Shown: one piece after another, positions 23,305 through 35,007 of the stretch
Position numbering within the stretch: the first letter of the stretch is position 1
Layout of the letters: each line of letters begins with the position of its first letter
From: Adineta steineri
Lineage: Eukaryota; Rotifera; Eurotatoria; Adinetida; Adinetidae
DNA length: 64,000 nt
Reading direction: 5' to 3'
NCBI GenBank assembly: GCA_905250115.1
Contig: CAJNOI010000264.1
Location: 1-64,000 of the forward strand
Position numbers and translations under genes: made by a program
Notes under the pieces: generated by a model
Seen by the model: only the letters and a program-made list of their open reading frames with translations
The model's database searches: none
Told to the model about the DNA's origin: nothing

Positions 23305-23954
23305 TATATGACTGAAACAGTATTCTACATATTACGACAAAATCTCTATTTGACTAAGTTGAAGACATGACATGCGTTCAAGAACTAATCTACTTTATTC
23401 GCGTTGCAGAATTAATATTCTTAATTAGCATATACTTTTAAAACTTGAGTTATTGTTTTGAACATTATTGTATAAATAAAAAGTGTTGCTTGTTTAATAT
23501 TTGTCACGACCTGAGCTTAGTATAGCTTGTAAAATGTTTTTTTAAAATTCTGTCCGTATTTTGGGGGTGTGCAGTTGAATATTATCTTCTTCACCCCATC
23601 CACACACACTCAAGATCGGTAAACGACACAAAACACTTTAACAAACCATTAGCGAAACATTTTTTGATTAGAGATATACTTAAACTGAGATTTTTTCATG
23701 CTTACTGTCTTTGTCCAAATGCGGAACCTACTACTTGAATAGTTTTTAATCAACGGCGACATCTTTTCAGCAAAATAATTCCGACAAAGCTTGATTGAAG
23801 GTAACGGTGTGAGTGCGTGTGGTTTTGTTTCTTCATTATTCACACCCACATCCACCCATCTTCAAGTTCATGTATTTTATTAGAAGAAATTTTGTAATTC
23901 ATTTTTACTTATTTTCAAAAGTAAAAATCGAAATTCTGTCAAATTAAATTAAAA
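23305..23954. other. Intergenic with two hairpin motifs
   Basis: No gene. G-rich/C-rich palindromes lie at about 23561-23616 and 23795-23866. Confidence 0.45.
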
Positions 23955-24367
23955 CTATTTTAAATTTAAATTTTTTTCATATTTTTGGACTCGATCATTG
24001 TTTCTATCAACAACATAAAGATTTTCTTCATTATCAAATGATAAACCTATGGGAAAATTCAATTGATTTGATTGATTTCCTTGTCCATTTTTACCTGCAA
24101 TGACTTGACCAGTATTTGAATTCAATTTCCACTGAACAATACGATCGTTATCAGAATCAGCAATATAAACTGATTTATCATCATTATCAATAAAGAGCCC
24201 TTGCGGATTATAGAGTTGATTTAATTGACGTCCTTTTCGATTTCCTCCAGTAACACTATTGGCATTTTTTCGTACCTTCGAATTGGCATGAGCATCTTTT
24301 GTGGTTCTTTGACAATATCTGATACACGTGTATACTGTTGTGGGGCAGCATTTTCACCTGTAGCCAT
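23955..24367 (-). pseudogene. NHL-repeat pseudogene fused to an ART-like N-terminus
   Basis: The left part (23955-24240) keeps two NHL repeats nearly identical to the first and last of the gene at 6316-7680 (VYIADSDNDRIVQWKLNSN and LYVVDRNNDRVQKYEKN); the four between are deleted. The right part starts at ATG 24367 and reads MATGENAAPQQYTRVSDIVK, then MLMPIRRYEKMPIVLLEE. This matches, from memory, the N-terminus of bdelloid NAD-arginine ADP-ribosyltransferases. The two halves are in different frames and meet at a shared CTGGAGGAAA. The ART frame runs only 48 codons to TAA, so neither product is complete. The ART match needs a database search. Confidence 0.65.
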
Positions 24368-25893
24368 GTTTATATGAAAGAATATTTTCGATTAATAAGC
24401 ACACTAAATACTCTACAAATAAAATAAAAATTTGTTTTTAAAATTAGAATTATAACTGAATTTAAATAAAAACTATGTATGTGTCAGACTCTCATACATT
24501 GATCTCCACAAGAAAAGAAAAAAACTCTGTACAACAAAATGGGTTGAGCAATATTTACTGACTTTGTTATTGGCAAATCACTTGTTATTCTGTCTTTTTG
24601 ACGCGTATGTTGGTAATAGTTTCTTTTGTTGAAATGAATAAAAATATGCAGAACATACACAATTCACCTTCTATATATATAAAGCTAAATCAATCCTTTT
24701 ATTTTGGTTGTAAAATAATGATAAGCAAGGTTATGTATCCAAGTTGGTAAGAAGTATTTCTTTTTCTTTTATTGGCGATCATATTATTTGTTACCGTAGA
24801 GTTTCTACGTTATTTGCCAAAGATAACAACAAAAATCTTGGAAATTGTGAGTATTTATGTGGATGTGGTTGAAGATGTGACGAACGACATATGGACACCC
24901 ACACCTTTAAATACGTTACCACGATTTTTCTTTTAAAATCATACGATTGTATGTATAAAGATCTTCAAAAATTACATATATCAAATTCATCTATTCACAG
25001 CATAGTAAATGTGCATCAAATAGACTGAGTTTATTATATATCATGCAATTCTGAATAACAACAACATCGGATTCAGGTCAAAATTTATAATAATTCAATA
25101 AAATAAAGAAAAAAACAATTAATTTCGAAGCATTAAAGCTGAATGAAATTATTTTTATAGAACAAGAGTAGGTGTGACTATTTTATTTATATCTTACTCA
25201 CCTCCATTCCGGTTATGATGAAGCAGCAAGGAAGAAATAGCTGAAACCTGAGATTTTTCAATTTTTACATTAAAAAATGTCAAAAGACTCAGAAACTTCA
25301 AAGAATTTTAAGAACTTAAACACTTTTCTACCATAAACAACGATGGTTTTAATGTAATTGATTGAATATATGCAGTTGTATTTAGTAGAACATTTTTTCA
25401 AATAAAGATTATATTTTGAAATTTAAGAGAATGATAAAATGTACATTTGATATATATATATAGAAAAATTGATTTGCTTTGATTTATAATTTACATAAAT
25501 ACAAATTCGACAAAAATAGAATATACTAATTGCATTAACAGAACTGAGTACTTTTTCTTTCAATAAGTAGAAAAGATTAAAATCAACATAACGTGTGTGC
25601 CGAACTGTAATATGCAAATAATTATTAAATATTGAACGCGAAGGATGTGTGTAGCTGTAGGGTGGATTCCGGTGTCACTTGGTGAACGATAAGAGATAAT
25701 ATAATACCCACTCCGATTTTCTATTCACAGTTTGAAGCACAAAACACGTTGAACAAAGATTTGTTCATCATTATATCTTGTTTGTTATAAATGCACGAGA
25801 GATGAGAAATTCTTCGAAAACAAAGAAAAATAATTGAAAAAAAAATGAATCAATGATAAATAGATCTCTAATGAGCGACACTAGTAAAACACA

Positions 25894-25993
25894 NNNNNNN
25901 NNNNNNNNNNNNNNNNNNNNNNNNNNNNNNNNNNNNNNNNNNNNNNNNNNNNNNNNNNNNNNNNNNNNNNNNNNNNNNNNNNNNNNNNNNNNN
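25894..25993. other. Assembly gap (100 N)
   Basis: Exactly 100 undetermined bases, the usual placeholder for a scaffold join of unknown length. Features on either side need not be adjacent. Confidence 0.99.
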
Positions 25994-26089
25994 ACAGAAA
26001 TATCCAAATTAGGTAGTCGTTTAGAAGAGGATGTTGCGATGCATCTAGAAATTTCCATCACAAGTCCTGTTTCATTATCTCGAACAGTT

Positions 26090-26300
26090 GAGTTTCATAG
26101 TAATTCAATCAAACCATCATTTGAAACATTTAAAGTGCAAAGATCGCCCAAAATTTTATTAGTTTCATATTTTGGATGTTCAATCACATCTCTTGTGAAG
26201 CCATGTCCCAACGTACGGTATTCTATACTATCGAGAACAAAATTGTATATTTCTTTACATTCAACTATGCTTGCATCGCCGATATCATGCGGAAATTTTT
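26090..26300 (-). pseudogene. Unidentified coding remnant beside the gap
   Basis: On the minus strand a roughly 65-codon stretch reads PHDIGDASIVECKEIYNFVL, then GHGFTRDVIEHPKYETNKIL, before an in-frame TGA, and can be continued past it toward the gap. The composition looks protein-like but I do not recognise it. The plus strand is also open here, so it may be chance. Confidence 0.25.
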
Positions 26301-26745
26301 AGATACTGATCCGTACCGGATGTCACGGCGTAATAACTAAAGCATTGCCAAAACGAACAACCGAGATATTTATACTTGTCCGCAAAAATTTTACTACATA
26401 AACAATAGAAACCTTTAATTTAGCTGAAGTTGAAAGAACATTGTCTTTACAAATATCTTCCAGTAGTTTAATTATTCTACTTGCTAACAACTCAACAACT
26501 TATATGAAAGCAAATCCTGTCATAAGATACTGAACATCTCAAAGGGGTTAAATTATATCTTAAATCTACAACGAAGGATCTTTCACAGTTCCGATCGAAA
26601 CGCTGTTCGTAATTTAGCAGTTTAGAGATCTCATATGAAACAAGTCGCCTAGTCTTTATTATTGTCTTTTCATCAATAGATATTGATAACTGTAACAAGT
26701 TGTTTATATGGACTCACACGCACGCACATCCTCAAAATATAAAGT

Positions 26746-29700
26746 TCATCGAACAGGCGAAACAGCTTTACAGTTTTTTAAAAATGAAAGAAGCGTGTGA
26801 CTGTAATTTTTTGATGGTAGAACTAATAGCATAAATAGCAATATAGGCGGTATAAACGAGGTAAGATATCCGACGAGATACAACCAAGAATATCGAGTGG
26901 ACTTCATGCAACCAGATGCAAATGATATAATAAGACGTGGTAATGCTAATAATATCATAGCACATGGTGTAATGAGAAGGTGTTTATAGTGATAAAATTG
27001 TTCCTGCAAATGTTCTTTATAGCTCTTTTGCTGGCGAACTACTGATCGATGGCGAGCAACGACAATAATAATAACCAGTGCACAGATGAAATTGATCACA
27101 AATGGAACAAGAAAATGAAAAAGAACAATAAATGAATGAAAAGTACGTACATATGAAGAATACTGAGCAATGCACCAAGTACGTTGCTCTTGTACATCAT
27201 CTGCTAAATGCCGATAAAACGGGTCGTATATTATCGACATTATATTGACAATAATGATTATCACAATGATCCACTTAGCTACTTGTCGACTTTTCTTTGT
27301 GTCGAACCGCATACCTAATAAAACGGTTATTGCTCGTTCGGTAGACACACATGCATAGAGCCAATCACTTGTACTAAGAAGAGATCGAAGTATAAAGTCG
27401 AGTGAAACGCATTGAACCAAAAGAACGAATTGGTTGATGAAGATACCCATTTGAGAGATGAGTAATAGGCTTAGTTTTATTGCTAGCATAATCATAGTCA
27501 AAAGGGAAATGACTGATGAAGCCAGAAGATACGCCACACAGCCAGGATTTCGAGTAGATTGAACTCGGAAAGTCAAAATAGATAGAATGCTGGTAATAAT
27601 GCCGATTAAAACAACCAGAAAAATAATTATTATACTGATTTTCAGTGCTAAATTTTGGAGAGAGAAAGGAGTATTTGGTTGAATATGGTAGCCAAGGATA
27701 ATGTCAAGAGACAGAATAGCGTCACTAGTCGAAAATTGACACTCGGTTCCATAGAAGCATTCTTTACAGAAGCATGCAGATCTTCTTGGGCAAAAGGGAT
27801 CGTCTTGGAAACATTGAGCATCGTTCTTGCAATCGTTTTGTCTTGAACAATCATAACTCATATTGTGATCAAAACTTAGGCAATTTGCGTGACGTTCTTC
27901 AGTGCACAAACATATTTGAAACTCATCACGAAAACATGCAAGCTGAATATATGTTTGACATATCAGATGATAATATTTTACACGGCGCATTATTCCATAG
28001 CTATAAACTGTTGAATTGAGCAATTCAATGACAGCCATGCATTGTTGTGAGTGAGAGATTTGTGTTTTGATTGGTATTAAGGATATATTTTCTCGAAGAA
28101 TAGTTAGGTAGTAATTATTCTCTATTTGAGTGAATAGAAGATGAAATCTGACTGATGTATATACTGTAGCAATTTCTTGACCGAACGAAATCTTCTTCAT
28201 TGTTGTTATTCGCTTATGAGCTGTCTCGCCTGTAGCTTCGATAAAATGAAGGAGAATGCCGGTTGGTATAGACATATGAGAAAATGTGATATCAATGCGA
28301 AGAACTGAATGTTCACATCTAAGTCCAAAATATTGTTCGTTGCATATGCAAATGAATCCTTGTTCAGATACACGTTCATCCATAGGTATACATAAACCGT
28401 GGTATGAACATGTATCCCGTCGACATGAAGAACGTGTTAAATAGCAGCGAGGGCCAAATTTTCCTATAGGACATAAACAAATCGATCGATGAATGACGCT
28501 AATAGAATTGGTTGAGCAATCGCTAATGAGTGTTTCATTGCATGATGGATTAGTCCAACCTTGATCACATTGACAGAAAAATTTTGCTGGCGCATTTACA
28601 TATGTTCTACAATGACCGTGACTTCCACAAAAATGATCGCATTTTGACAATATTTCTGACGAAATATTGAGAATGGTAGCAATTCGATTGACAGGCAAAA
28701 ATGGAAATAGGACAGGTAGAAACCAACTGGCATGGTAAGTGAGATCATTTTTATTGTAAGCGTGAATAATTACTGAATAGTTTCTTGTCATGTTCTTGGG
28801 TCGAGTTCGATACGTTAAATAGTGGTTGAATTTCATAAAACAATGATATATCGGAATGTAATCAAACTGAACATGCGATTGAATATCGTTATGATCGTCA
28901 ATCAATAAAATGAACACACTGAACACTTTTTTATGCAACTCCAACTGTCCTAATATTTGATAAAACTGAAGTGTCAAACTAACTCGTTGATTTTGATGTT
29001 GGCATCGATGTCCGTAGTAGGTTGGCGGACAGAAGCATATCGGGTTTATGTTTCTGGAAATTGAAATTCCTCGATTGCATTTCACAGCTGTTGATAATGG
29101 TATTACAGACTTAATACTTAGATCATTCTGCTTATATTTGACTGAAGGCGTAGAAAGATGAGGAATGACAGTATATTGCCTGCCACTAAGGGTGAAAGGG
29201 CGTTCTGGACTTAATCCATAATGCTCTGCTTGAGGCAATTCTTCCGATAGGTTGCAGAGAACGGCTTGTTTAACAGTTCGATTCATATCATGGTACGATT
29301 CACATATGCCATATGGCATGTACATGGCAGAAAAGTCTTCACAAAATTGTTCATCATCGTGAAACCGTTCACACTGGTAGCCCTCACCTTCGATTCCACT
29401 AAGGTAGGTATAATTGTCACAAAGTTCTTTAACACTTATACATTCTGTATCATTCCAACATCGGTATCGACGTTTTCTATCGAAAGGAGCTTGACGGCGG
29501 CAAAGGTCACGTTCGTCTGATGCACCCCGACAATCAATAATGCCATCATTAGCTCTGGATATTGGTAAACAGTTTAATTCGTTGGTGATCGGTGATAAGC
29601 AAGGATGTGTCGCAGGTGGGCAAATTGAACTACCACAATACGCCTCGTCTGTACCATTAGAACAGTGCCAGATGTGATCGCAGCGTGTGTAAATATTGTC

Positions 29701-31494
29701 ACATGGCCAATACATACAATTCGTTTCGTCTGTTTCATTTCCTTCGAGAGCTATCACATTAGCATGCATATCACAAAGCAACGGAAATGGTGGTTGTTGA
29801 TTTCGCTTTTCATGAATCTCATCAGTCTTGTCCTGGTTATACAAACAAGTAAACGATCCATCGATTGTATCGGTGATCAATAAACACCTATTTCTATAAG
29901 AAGATATGGTTCTCGAACACTCTACACGAACACTATTCTTAACGTAGAAACATGTTGCGCCAACTTTTTCATCGATTTCATCAAAACAATCAGTATTTCC
30001 GTCGAATAGACGATGTTTCGATATACACTTACCATTATTTGGACAATGGAAATGATGATCTGATCGGCAGTGGGTTCTATTTAGTGCTGTTGAGTCTCGA
30101 GATTCACAAATACCTAACAATGTGCGTAAACTAGCCATCCAATTTGTTGAACGTTCTACGAAGTAATATTTTAAGATATCAAGTTGTATACAAGTTGACC
30201 AGTTACCAATTTGTTCAGTCAATAGAGGGAGACGACCATCACATAGATTATTTTTAAAACATGCAAAAGTAAATAATTCTACTCTGTGCATATTCGAGAT
30301 ATTTGTTTTGACTACAAGATCGACGTTTCCAAGGAGCTCCGCTGCCAAAGCAGGATATACAAAATACGGTAATGAACAAGAGCGACGAATAAGTTCACCG
30401 CAAGATATTGAATCGTCAGGACAAAAGTGACCAGCACACGCTTGTTGCGGAATTAGACACCATCTGACTGCCCAACAATCGTCAGATAATAGTGGATTTG
30501 CTTGGCGGCTGAGTACTTCCGTTAATATAGCTCGATCACGACCATTTAGGCATTCGTCTGATGAAAATAGATTAGATGTTTGGAGGAAAGAACCGTCCCG
30601 ACAAGCACCATCACCACAACTATTTTGTAATTGTGTGGTACATTTTCGTTCTTCGCATCGAAAGGCTGGATCAGTCACGCATTGTTCCCACAAAAACGCA
30701 GGCACTAAACGCTCATCTGTTCCATCGAGACAATCAGGATTTAGTTTATTGTCATCTATCATCCCCAACGGAATACACTGAGCACCATTATAACATCGAA
30801 ATTCATTTTCTTCGCATTCGTTAACTTCAAGTTCGAAACAATTCTGTTCATCTTGGCCTCCATTCAAGCAATCTATCTTTCCATCACATATCTCACGCCA
30901 ATCAAGGCATGCCATTACAAGTCCGCGTGTGCATTCCAAATGATTGTAACAGGAATAAATGGTATATTTCACGGGATCATCGTCGTAATCGAGATCACCT
31001 TTTCTTTTAAAAACTTGCTGGACATAACTAGAAAAAGATAGCAACAATAGAAAGCTATACTGGCAAGCAGAACCAAATCTGAGTGCAGAGCAATTTTTGA
31101 AGACAACATTTTCTTCAGAAGTTGCCACTGTGGATTCGAGGTACGCTTGATATTGTTCTACAACATCAATAGGTGTTGACCATCTGTATAATTGTTCGCT
31201 TGTAATATTCTGTTGTTTCAGTTCGACAAACTTTATTCCGGTTATGTTATGACGGGCGACCATATCCGACGGTTCAATTTGTGCACAGTATGGAATGAGT
31301 TGATAGACTGGACCAAACCACGAAGGACGTTCAAATAAATGCTCTATCTCTTCGTCGTTGACATAATAATATAAACAGTCATATTGTAAATCGTCTATCA
31401 ATCTCGATCGATCAGTACGATACAAATGAAATACTGTATCCACAGACATCAACGAGTATATGAATAGCAATAGTAGTTGCAACATGTTGGTCAT
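26746..31494 (-). CDS. LDLa/EGF-like 7TM receptor, complete single exon
   Basis: 1582 residues from ATG at 31494; a TTG two codons upstream is not a plausible start. A signal peptide (MLQLLLLFIYSLMSVDTVF) opens the protein. LDLa-like modules lie at about residues 182-222 (CLDWREICDGKIDCLNGGQD) and 227-262, with others near 480 and 600-660 (CDNIYTRCDHIWHCSNGTDE). EGF-like units lie at about 800 (CFCPPTYYGHRC), 950-1060 (CICNEQYFGLRC) and 1200 (CFCKECFYGTEC). Seven hydrophobic helices fill the last 300 residues; TM3 ends WLYACVSTERAI and TM7 ends VLPSKNY. Predicted adhesion-type receptor with lipoprotein-receptor-like ectodomain. No introns in almost 4.75 kb. Richer in C/G at third positions than its plus-strand paralogue at the window start, so the copies are not recent. 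Confidence 0.88.
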   Translation of the reverse strand: MTNMLQLLLLFIYSLMSVDTVFHLYRTDRSRLIDDLQYDCLYYYVNDEEIEHLFERPSWFGPVYQLIPYCAQIEPSDMVARHNITGIKFVELKQQNITSEQLYRWSTPIDVVEQYQAYLESTVATSEENVVFKNCSALRFGSACQYSFLLLLSFSSYVQQVFKRKGDLDYDDDPVKYTIYSCYNHLECTRGLVMACLDWREICDGKIDCLNGGQDEQNCFELEVNECEENEFRCYNGAQCIPLGMIDDNKLNPDCLDGTDERLVPAFLWEQCVTDPAFRCEERKCTTQLQNSCGDGACRDGSFLQTSNLFSSDECLNGRDRAILTEVLSRQANPLLSDDCWAVRWCLIPQQACAGHFCPDDSISCGELIRRSCSLPYFVYPALAAELLGNVDLVVKTNISNMHRVELFTFACFKNNLCDGRLPLLTEQIGNWSTCIQLDILKYYFVERSTNWMASLRTLLGICESRDSTALNRTHCRSDHHFHCPNNGKCISKHRLFDGNTDCFDEIDEKVGATCFYVKNSVRVECSRTISSYRNRCLLITDTIDGSFTCLYNQDKTDEIHEKRNQQPPFPLLCDMHANVIALEGNETDETNCMYWPCDNIYTRCDHIWHCSNGTDEAYCGSSICPPATHPCLSPITNELNCLPISRANDGIIDCRGASDERDLCRRQAPFDRKRRYRCWNDTECISVKELCDNYTYLSGIEGEGYQCERFHDDEQFCEDFSAMYMPYGICESYHDMNRTVKQAVLCNLSEELPQAEHYGLSPERPFTLSGRQYTVIPHLSTPSVKYKQNDLSIKSVIPLSTAVKCNRGISISRNINPICFCPPTYYGHRCQHQNQRVSLTLQFYQILGQLELHKKVFSVFILLIDDHNDIQSHVQFDYIPIYHCFMKFNHYLTYRTRPKNMTRNYSVIIHAYNKNDLTYHASWFLPVLFPFLPVNRIATILNISSEILSKCDHFCGSHGHCRTYVNAPAKFFCQCDQGWTNPSCNETLISDCSTNSISVIHRSICLCPIGKFGPRCYLTRSSCRRDTCSYHGLCIPMDERVSEQGFICICNEQYFGLRCEHSVLRIDITFSHMSIPTGILLHFIEATGETAHKRITTMKKISFGQEIATVYTSVRFHLLFTQIENNYYLTILRENISLIPIKTQISHSQQCMAVIELLNSTVYSYGIMRRVKYYHLICQTYIQLACFRDEFQICLCTEERHANCLSFDHNMSYDCSRQNDCKNDAQCFQDDPFCPRRSACFCKECFYGTECQFSTSDAILSLDIILGYHIQPNTPFSLQNLALKISIIIIFLVVLIGIITSILSILTFRVQSTRNPGCVAYLLASSVISLLTMIMLAIKLSLLLISQMGIFINQFVLLVQCVSLDFILRSLLSTSDWLYACVSTERAITVLLGMRFDTKKSRQVAKWIIVIIIIVNIMSIIYDPFYRHLADDVQEQRTWCIAQYSSYVRTFHSFIVLFHFLVPFVINFICALVIIIVVARHRSVVRQQKSYKEHLQEQFYHYKHLLITPCAMILLALPRLIISFASGCMKSTRYSWLYLVGYLTSFIPPILLFMLLVLPSKNYSHTLLSFLKNCKAVSPVR

Positions 31495-31866
31495 TCTCAA
31501 TAGTGAACTGTATCTTAAAAAAATGTTAAAAGTCTTGCTTTTGTCTGCTGCATTTATTGTATTTTGAGTAATTTAAAACGCATTTATATCCATATTATTG
31601 ATGATAATGAATCGAACAAATACTCAATGTTCAGCCAAACGTTTGAATAATAGGCGTACTATAAAAATAAAAAATGGTACGTATGAGTTTGATTCTTTAA
31701 TTCTGTTAGAAAGAATATATAAAGCAAGATGACAATCGATTTGAGTTCTTTGAAACTCATCTATTCAAAAATGTTAGTAAACAACAAAATTTTCTAGGCT
31801 ATACATAATACAAAAGTATTTATTAGATCACACAAACTGACTAATATGTTGAAATATATATCCCAT

Positions 31867-31989
31867 GCAGCCGGACGTTGCATTACCATGTGATTATTGC
31901 CATTATTTTGCATTAGAACGCTGAAACAATTTATTATAATGTAAAATAATGGCAATAATTACATGATAATGCAACGATCGGCTACAACG
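31867..31989. ncRNA. Long stem-loop, pre-miRNA-like or short MITE
   Basis: The arms at about 31869-31914 and 31938-31986 are inverted repeats of roughly 45 bases with only a few mismatches (core GATTATTGCCATTATTTT against AAAATAATGGCAATAATT), around a 23-base loop. Stem length and loop size fit an animal pre-miRNA hairpin with long flanks. A fold-back element is equally possible; strand is undetermined. Confidence 0.45.
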
Positions 31990-33510
31990 GATGTGTAAAT
32001 AGGAAAACTATCATCTTTCTTTGAATACAATCGTTAATTAGTACTCTTCAAGAGTCAATAGCACAACAATAAAAGACTAACGAATTGATAATGATGTTGA
32101 TGACTCACTCAGACCTGAGCTTGTAGCTTCAGAATAAAAACGTTTTTTGTGAATATTATAGGCTATGAGATTTTATGTATGGGCTATCAATGAAATTCTA
32201 TGCATTTCATTGGCACAACACTTCGTCGACATATCAATCTATTCATAATCAGAGGAGGTATAGATGATTTTAACAGAACTAGAGTGGGTGTGGGTGAGAG
32301 TATAAGCAATTATTAAAAACATATTCCCATTCCTATTCGCACCCGCCCTTGAACTTTAATACTTTATTATAGTGTTTTTCAAATCGAAGGAGTTACCTAA
32401 AGCTGGAATATTGGTGAATCTCTTTAAATATTAATAAATCTCACTATATGCCGGTTATTCAGTTTAAGCAGTTGTCGTTTCACCGATTCACCGATTTAAC
32501 TCGTATAGCGACTGATGATCGTCGCCGTTGCATCTCTATTGCAATCTATATCGGGCTGGAAAATTGTGTACTTTACAACTGCATCTGCGTCGTAAAACGA
32601 TCATGCGGACATTACTCTTCTCACACCTTCTTCGATATATTGTTCTATCTGCAATCTCCTGAGTGCACATCACTCTATCTCTATTCACATATGTATATCA
32701 GAATATCTATATTTTTATTGACGGATTACGCTGATCATGACTATATAGTTCTTGTTCTAAACTGTTTAACAGATGCATCAGTATACATTTTTCTCTATGC
32801 ACCATTATCTACATCTATGTATGCATGATATTACATTTTGATGATAATTTGGTAAATTGCGGTTCGTGAGTGTCTTTGAGTATCCACATACATCTGTCTA
32901 CTTTACGCCCATTTTAATCGATTTTTCTTTGTTGTAATTAGGATGAATCCATTTTTTCTCATTCTTTAAAATGAAAATCAATTTTAAGATTATACTTACT
33001 TATTCTGTATTGGTAATTTCTATGTAGTAGGAACTACTTTTTAACGGCATTTTGTCTATTCTTTTAAATCCTGCATCCTCGTTCTATAAAAGAAAAAAAT
33101 CAAAGAATTATAGAAATATTATGATATGTTAATAAGATAGATAAGGAGAATTTGTAATAAGGTATAGTTTAATACTCTCTGTGTATTATTTTTATAACAT
33201 AGATATCAAGTTATTAGCGCATAGGAAAATTGACACATGTACAAGAGTTATTACAATATTTAAATATGTCAATCGACAAAAATTTGATAATAAAGATAAG
33301 GAGGAGAAAATATTAATAAAATCAAAGACAGAATATGAGTGTAATACAACAGCTTTTATCAATATTGTATTATTAACTGACGTTTTGTAATAAAATTGTT
33401 TGGTTGAGGGTGAGAGTGTAGCCGCATATTCTCTTAACCCATACCGTTCTTCGGGTGAAGGTGTGATGTGTATATGTATGAGGATGGGTGTGGATGGATA
33501 TTCATTAGTT

Positions 33511-33625
33511 ATCTACACCCACACCTACCCCACACCCACACCCTCACCCACACCCTCACCCTCACCCACCCCACACTCACACCCTCACACACTCACACCC
33601 ACACCCTCACCCACCCCACACCCAT
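33511..33625. repeat. C-rich CACACCC minisatellite
   Basis: Near-continuous CCCACACCCTCACCCACACC run of about 110 bases, preceded at 33404-33500 by its sparse G-rich counterpart, so the whole 33404-33625 interval is a larger version of the hairpin motif. The frames it opens on the plus strand are compositional. Confidence 0.75.
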
Positions 33626-35007
33626 TTACGATAAAATGAAGCACACAATTTATGTGTTATTGAGAAAAGGATATACAAGAAACCCTGAGGTCATTTGTCA
33701 CGAACAGTTTTTTCAGAAAAAAAGTTATTTTAATAAAGAAATAAATGTCAGCTAAGCTATTACTCCTGTAAAAAATTGTCAGTTTTTTTCACCTCATGTA
33801 CTCAACGGTTAGATATGTGCAATTATCATAAAATTAGTTAGTAGGGTGTGGGTGTGGGTATGGGTGTAAGGACGATAGAAGAACGAGTCTCTTACTCTCA
33901 CTTACACCCATTCATTCTTAAAATTTCTGCGCAAATAGCTTGTTATGTTTTTTCAAAGTAGTTTTACAATCACATAAACTGTGCATTCTTTTTGGAGAAG
34001 AGATTCAAGGACGAGGAAAATGATTATTCGTAATCTTGCGTTGATTGAAGCTCTGTGAATGTTATTTATTTGCCAACGACATGGTAATTCTCTTACGACG
34101 CAATTCTTGTTATTTCGTCGTCGAAAGAGAACAGCAAAAATCTGCTTTATCTTATCTTGCGCACGTAACTACAGAACAGAAAGAAAGCTTTTACAAAATT
34201 GAAAAAAAAATCTATTATTGGTTTAATTTGAAACTATCAGCTCATGATATGTTCGTATTGTATTTAGTTGATGAGAAAGCAGAGTTTTCTATATTTTAAA
34301 TTTTATAATCTAAATCAATAGAAAACAGCATTCGATCAGTTTTGTAAACGTCTTGATTCACCGCATGTTTTGGCAACTGTGCTAACTACGAGAAACTTAT
34401 AACAAATCAAATTCATTTTCATCATCATAAACGAGCTTACATAGACTATCTACTGCCAAACTTAACAAATGATTTCTTTCAAACCTGATGGGCGAGAGTG
34501 GTGCTTCTATCATCTCTACATTCACTGCTGATCAACCTTATCTTGCAGAAGGGTGTGACGATTGCTAGACTGGAGTGTGATATTGACTATGTATATTTTA
34601 TTTAAGAAGTCGCACACCTTACCAAATATTCCTTGTCCTTTATATAGTACTTAGAACATCTAGTATCTTGCTACAGAAAAATGCCACACTGTATAGAAAA
34701 ATGTCACATCATATAGAAAATGTCACCATTCAGTGTATAGATTAAAGGCATTCGATCAAAGTACATACTAGTGAGGTAAAGCATCGAAATTTATGCTCTA
34801 TAAAGATGGATATCTAAGTGCAAATAGTGATAGAGAGAAAAGAACAGTCCAATGTTCGTACTGTCACAAAAGGTGTGAAGTATTTGCTTTTGCACTATAG
34901 AAAAAGAAAAGATATCAATAATTTATTATAGTGAAAGACTGAAGAATATTTACCAGATATAATCGCAGTACAGAACAGAACGACGTAAATCATTTGTGAA
35001 GAAAAAA

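Larger units (their letters stand above)
24368..26745. other. Intergenic with assembly gap
   Basis: 24530-24840 is the diverged copy of 8400-8705. One hairpin-like G/C-rich motif lies at 24860-24907. A C-rich tract just after the receptor stop lies at 26712-26735. No complete gene is visible. Confidence 0.45.
31495..35007. other. Long intergenic region; hairpins and C-rich minisatellite
   Basis: No gene is supported. It holds a strong stem-loop at 31867-31989, G/C-rich palindromes at about 32283-32352, 33843-33912 and 34549-34622, and the C-rich tract at 33511-33625. The open frame at 32448-32828 has no recognisable domain and was not accepted. Confidence 0.5.

Noticed and set aside
26090..26302. 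Plus-strand frame read through the N gap
   Set aside because: The joining sequence is undetermined, so the frame across it is meaningless.
32448..32828. 126-residue plus-strand frame
   Set aside because: Starts in bulk AT-rich DNA, no recognisable motif, irregular hydrophobicity; not enough support.
33511..33625. Possible CRISPR-like array
   Set aside because: Continuous simple repeat with no constant repeat/unique spacer alternation, and the genome is eukaryotic.
33400..33755. Two overlapping frames encoding Thr-Pro-Ser and His-Thr repeats
   Set aside because: Translation of the CACACCC minisatellite; no domain, no splice context.
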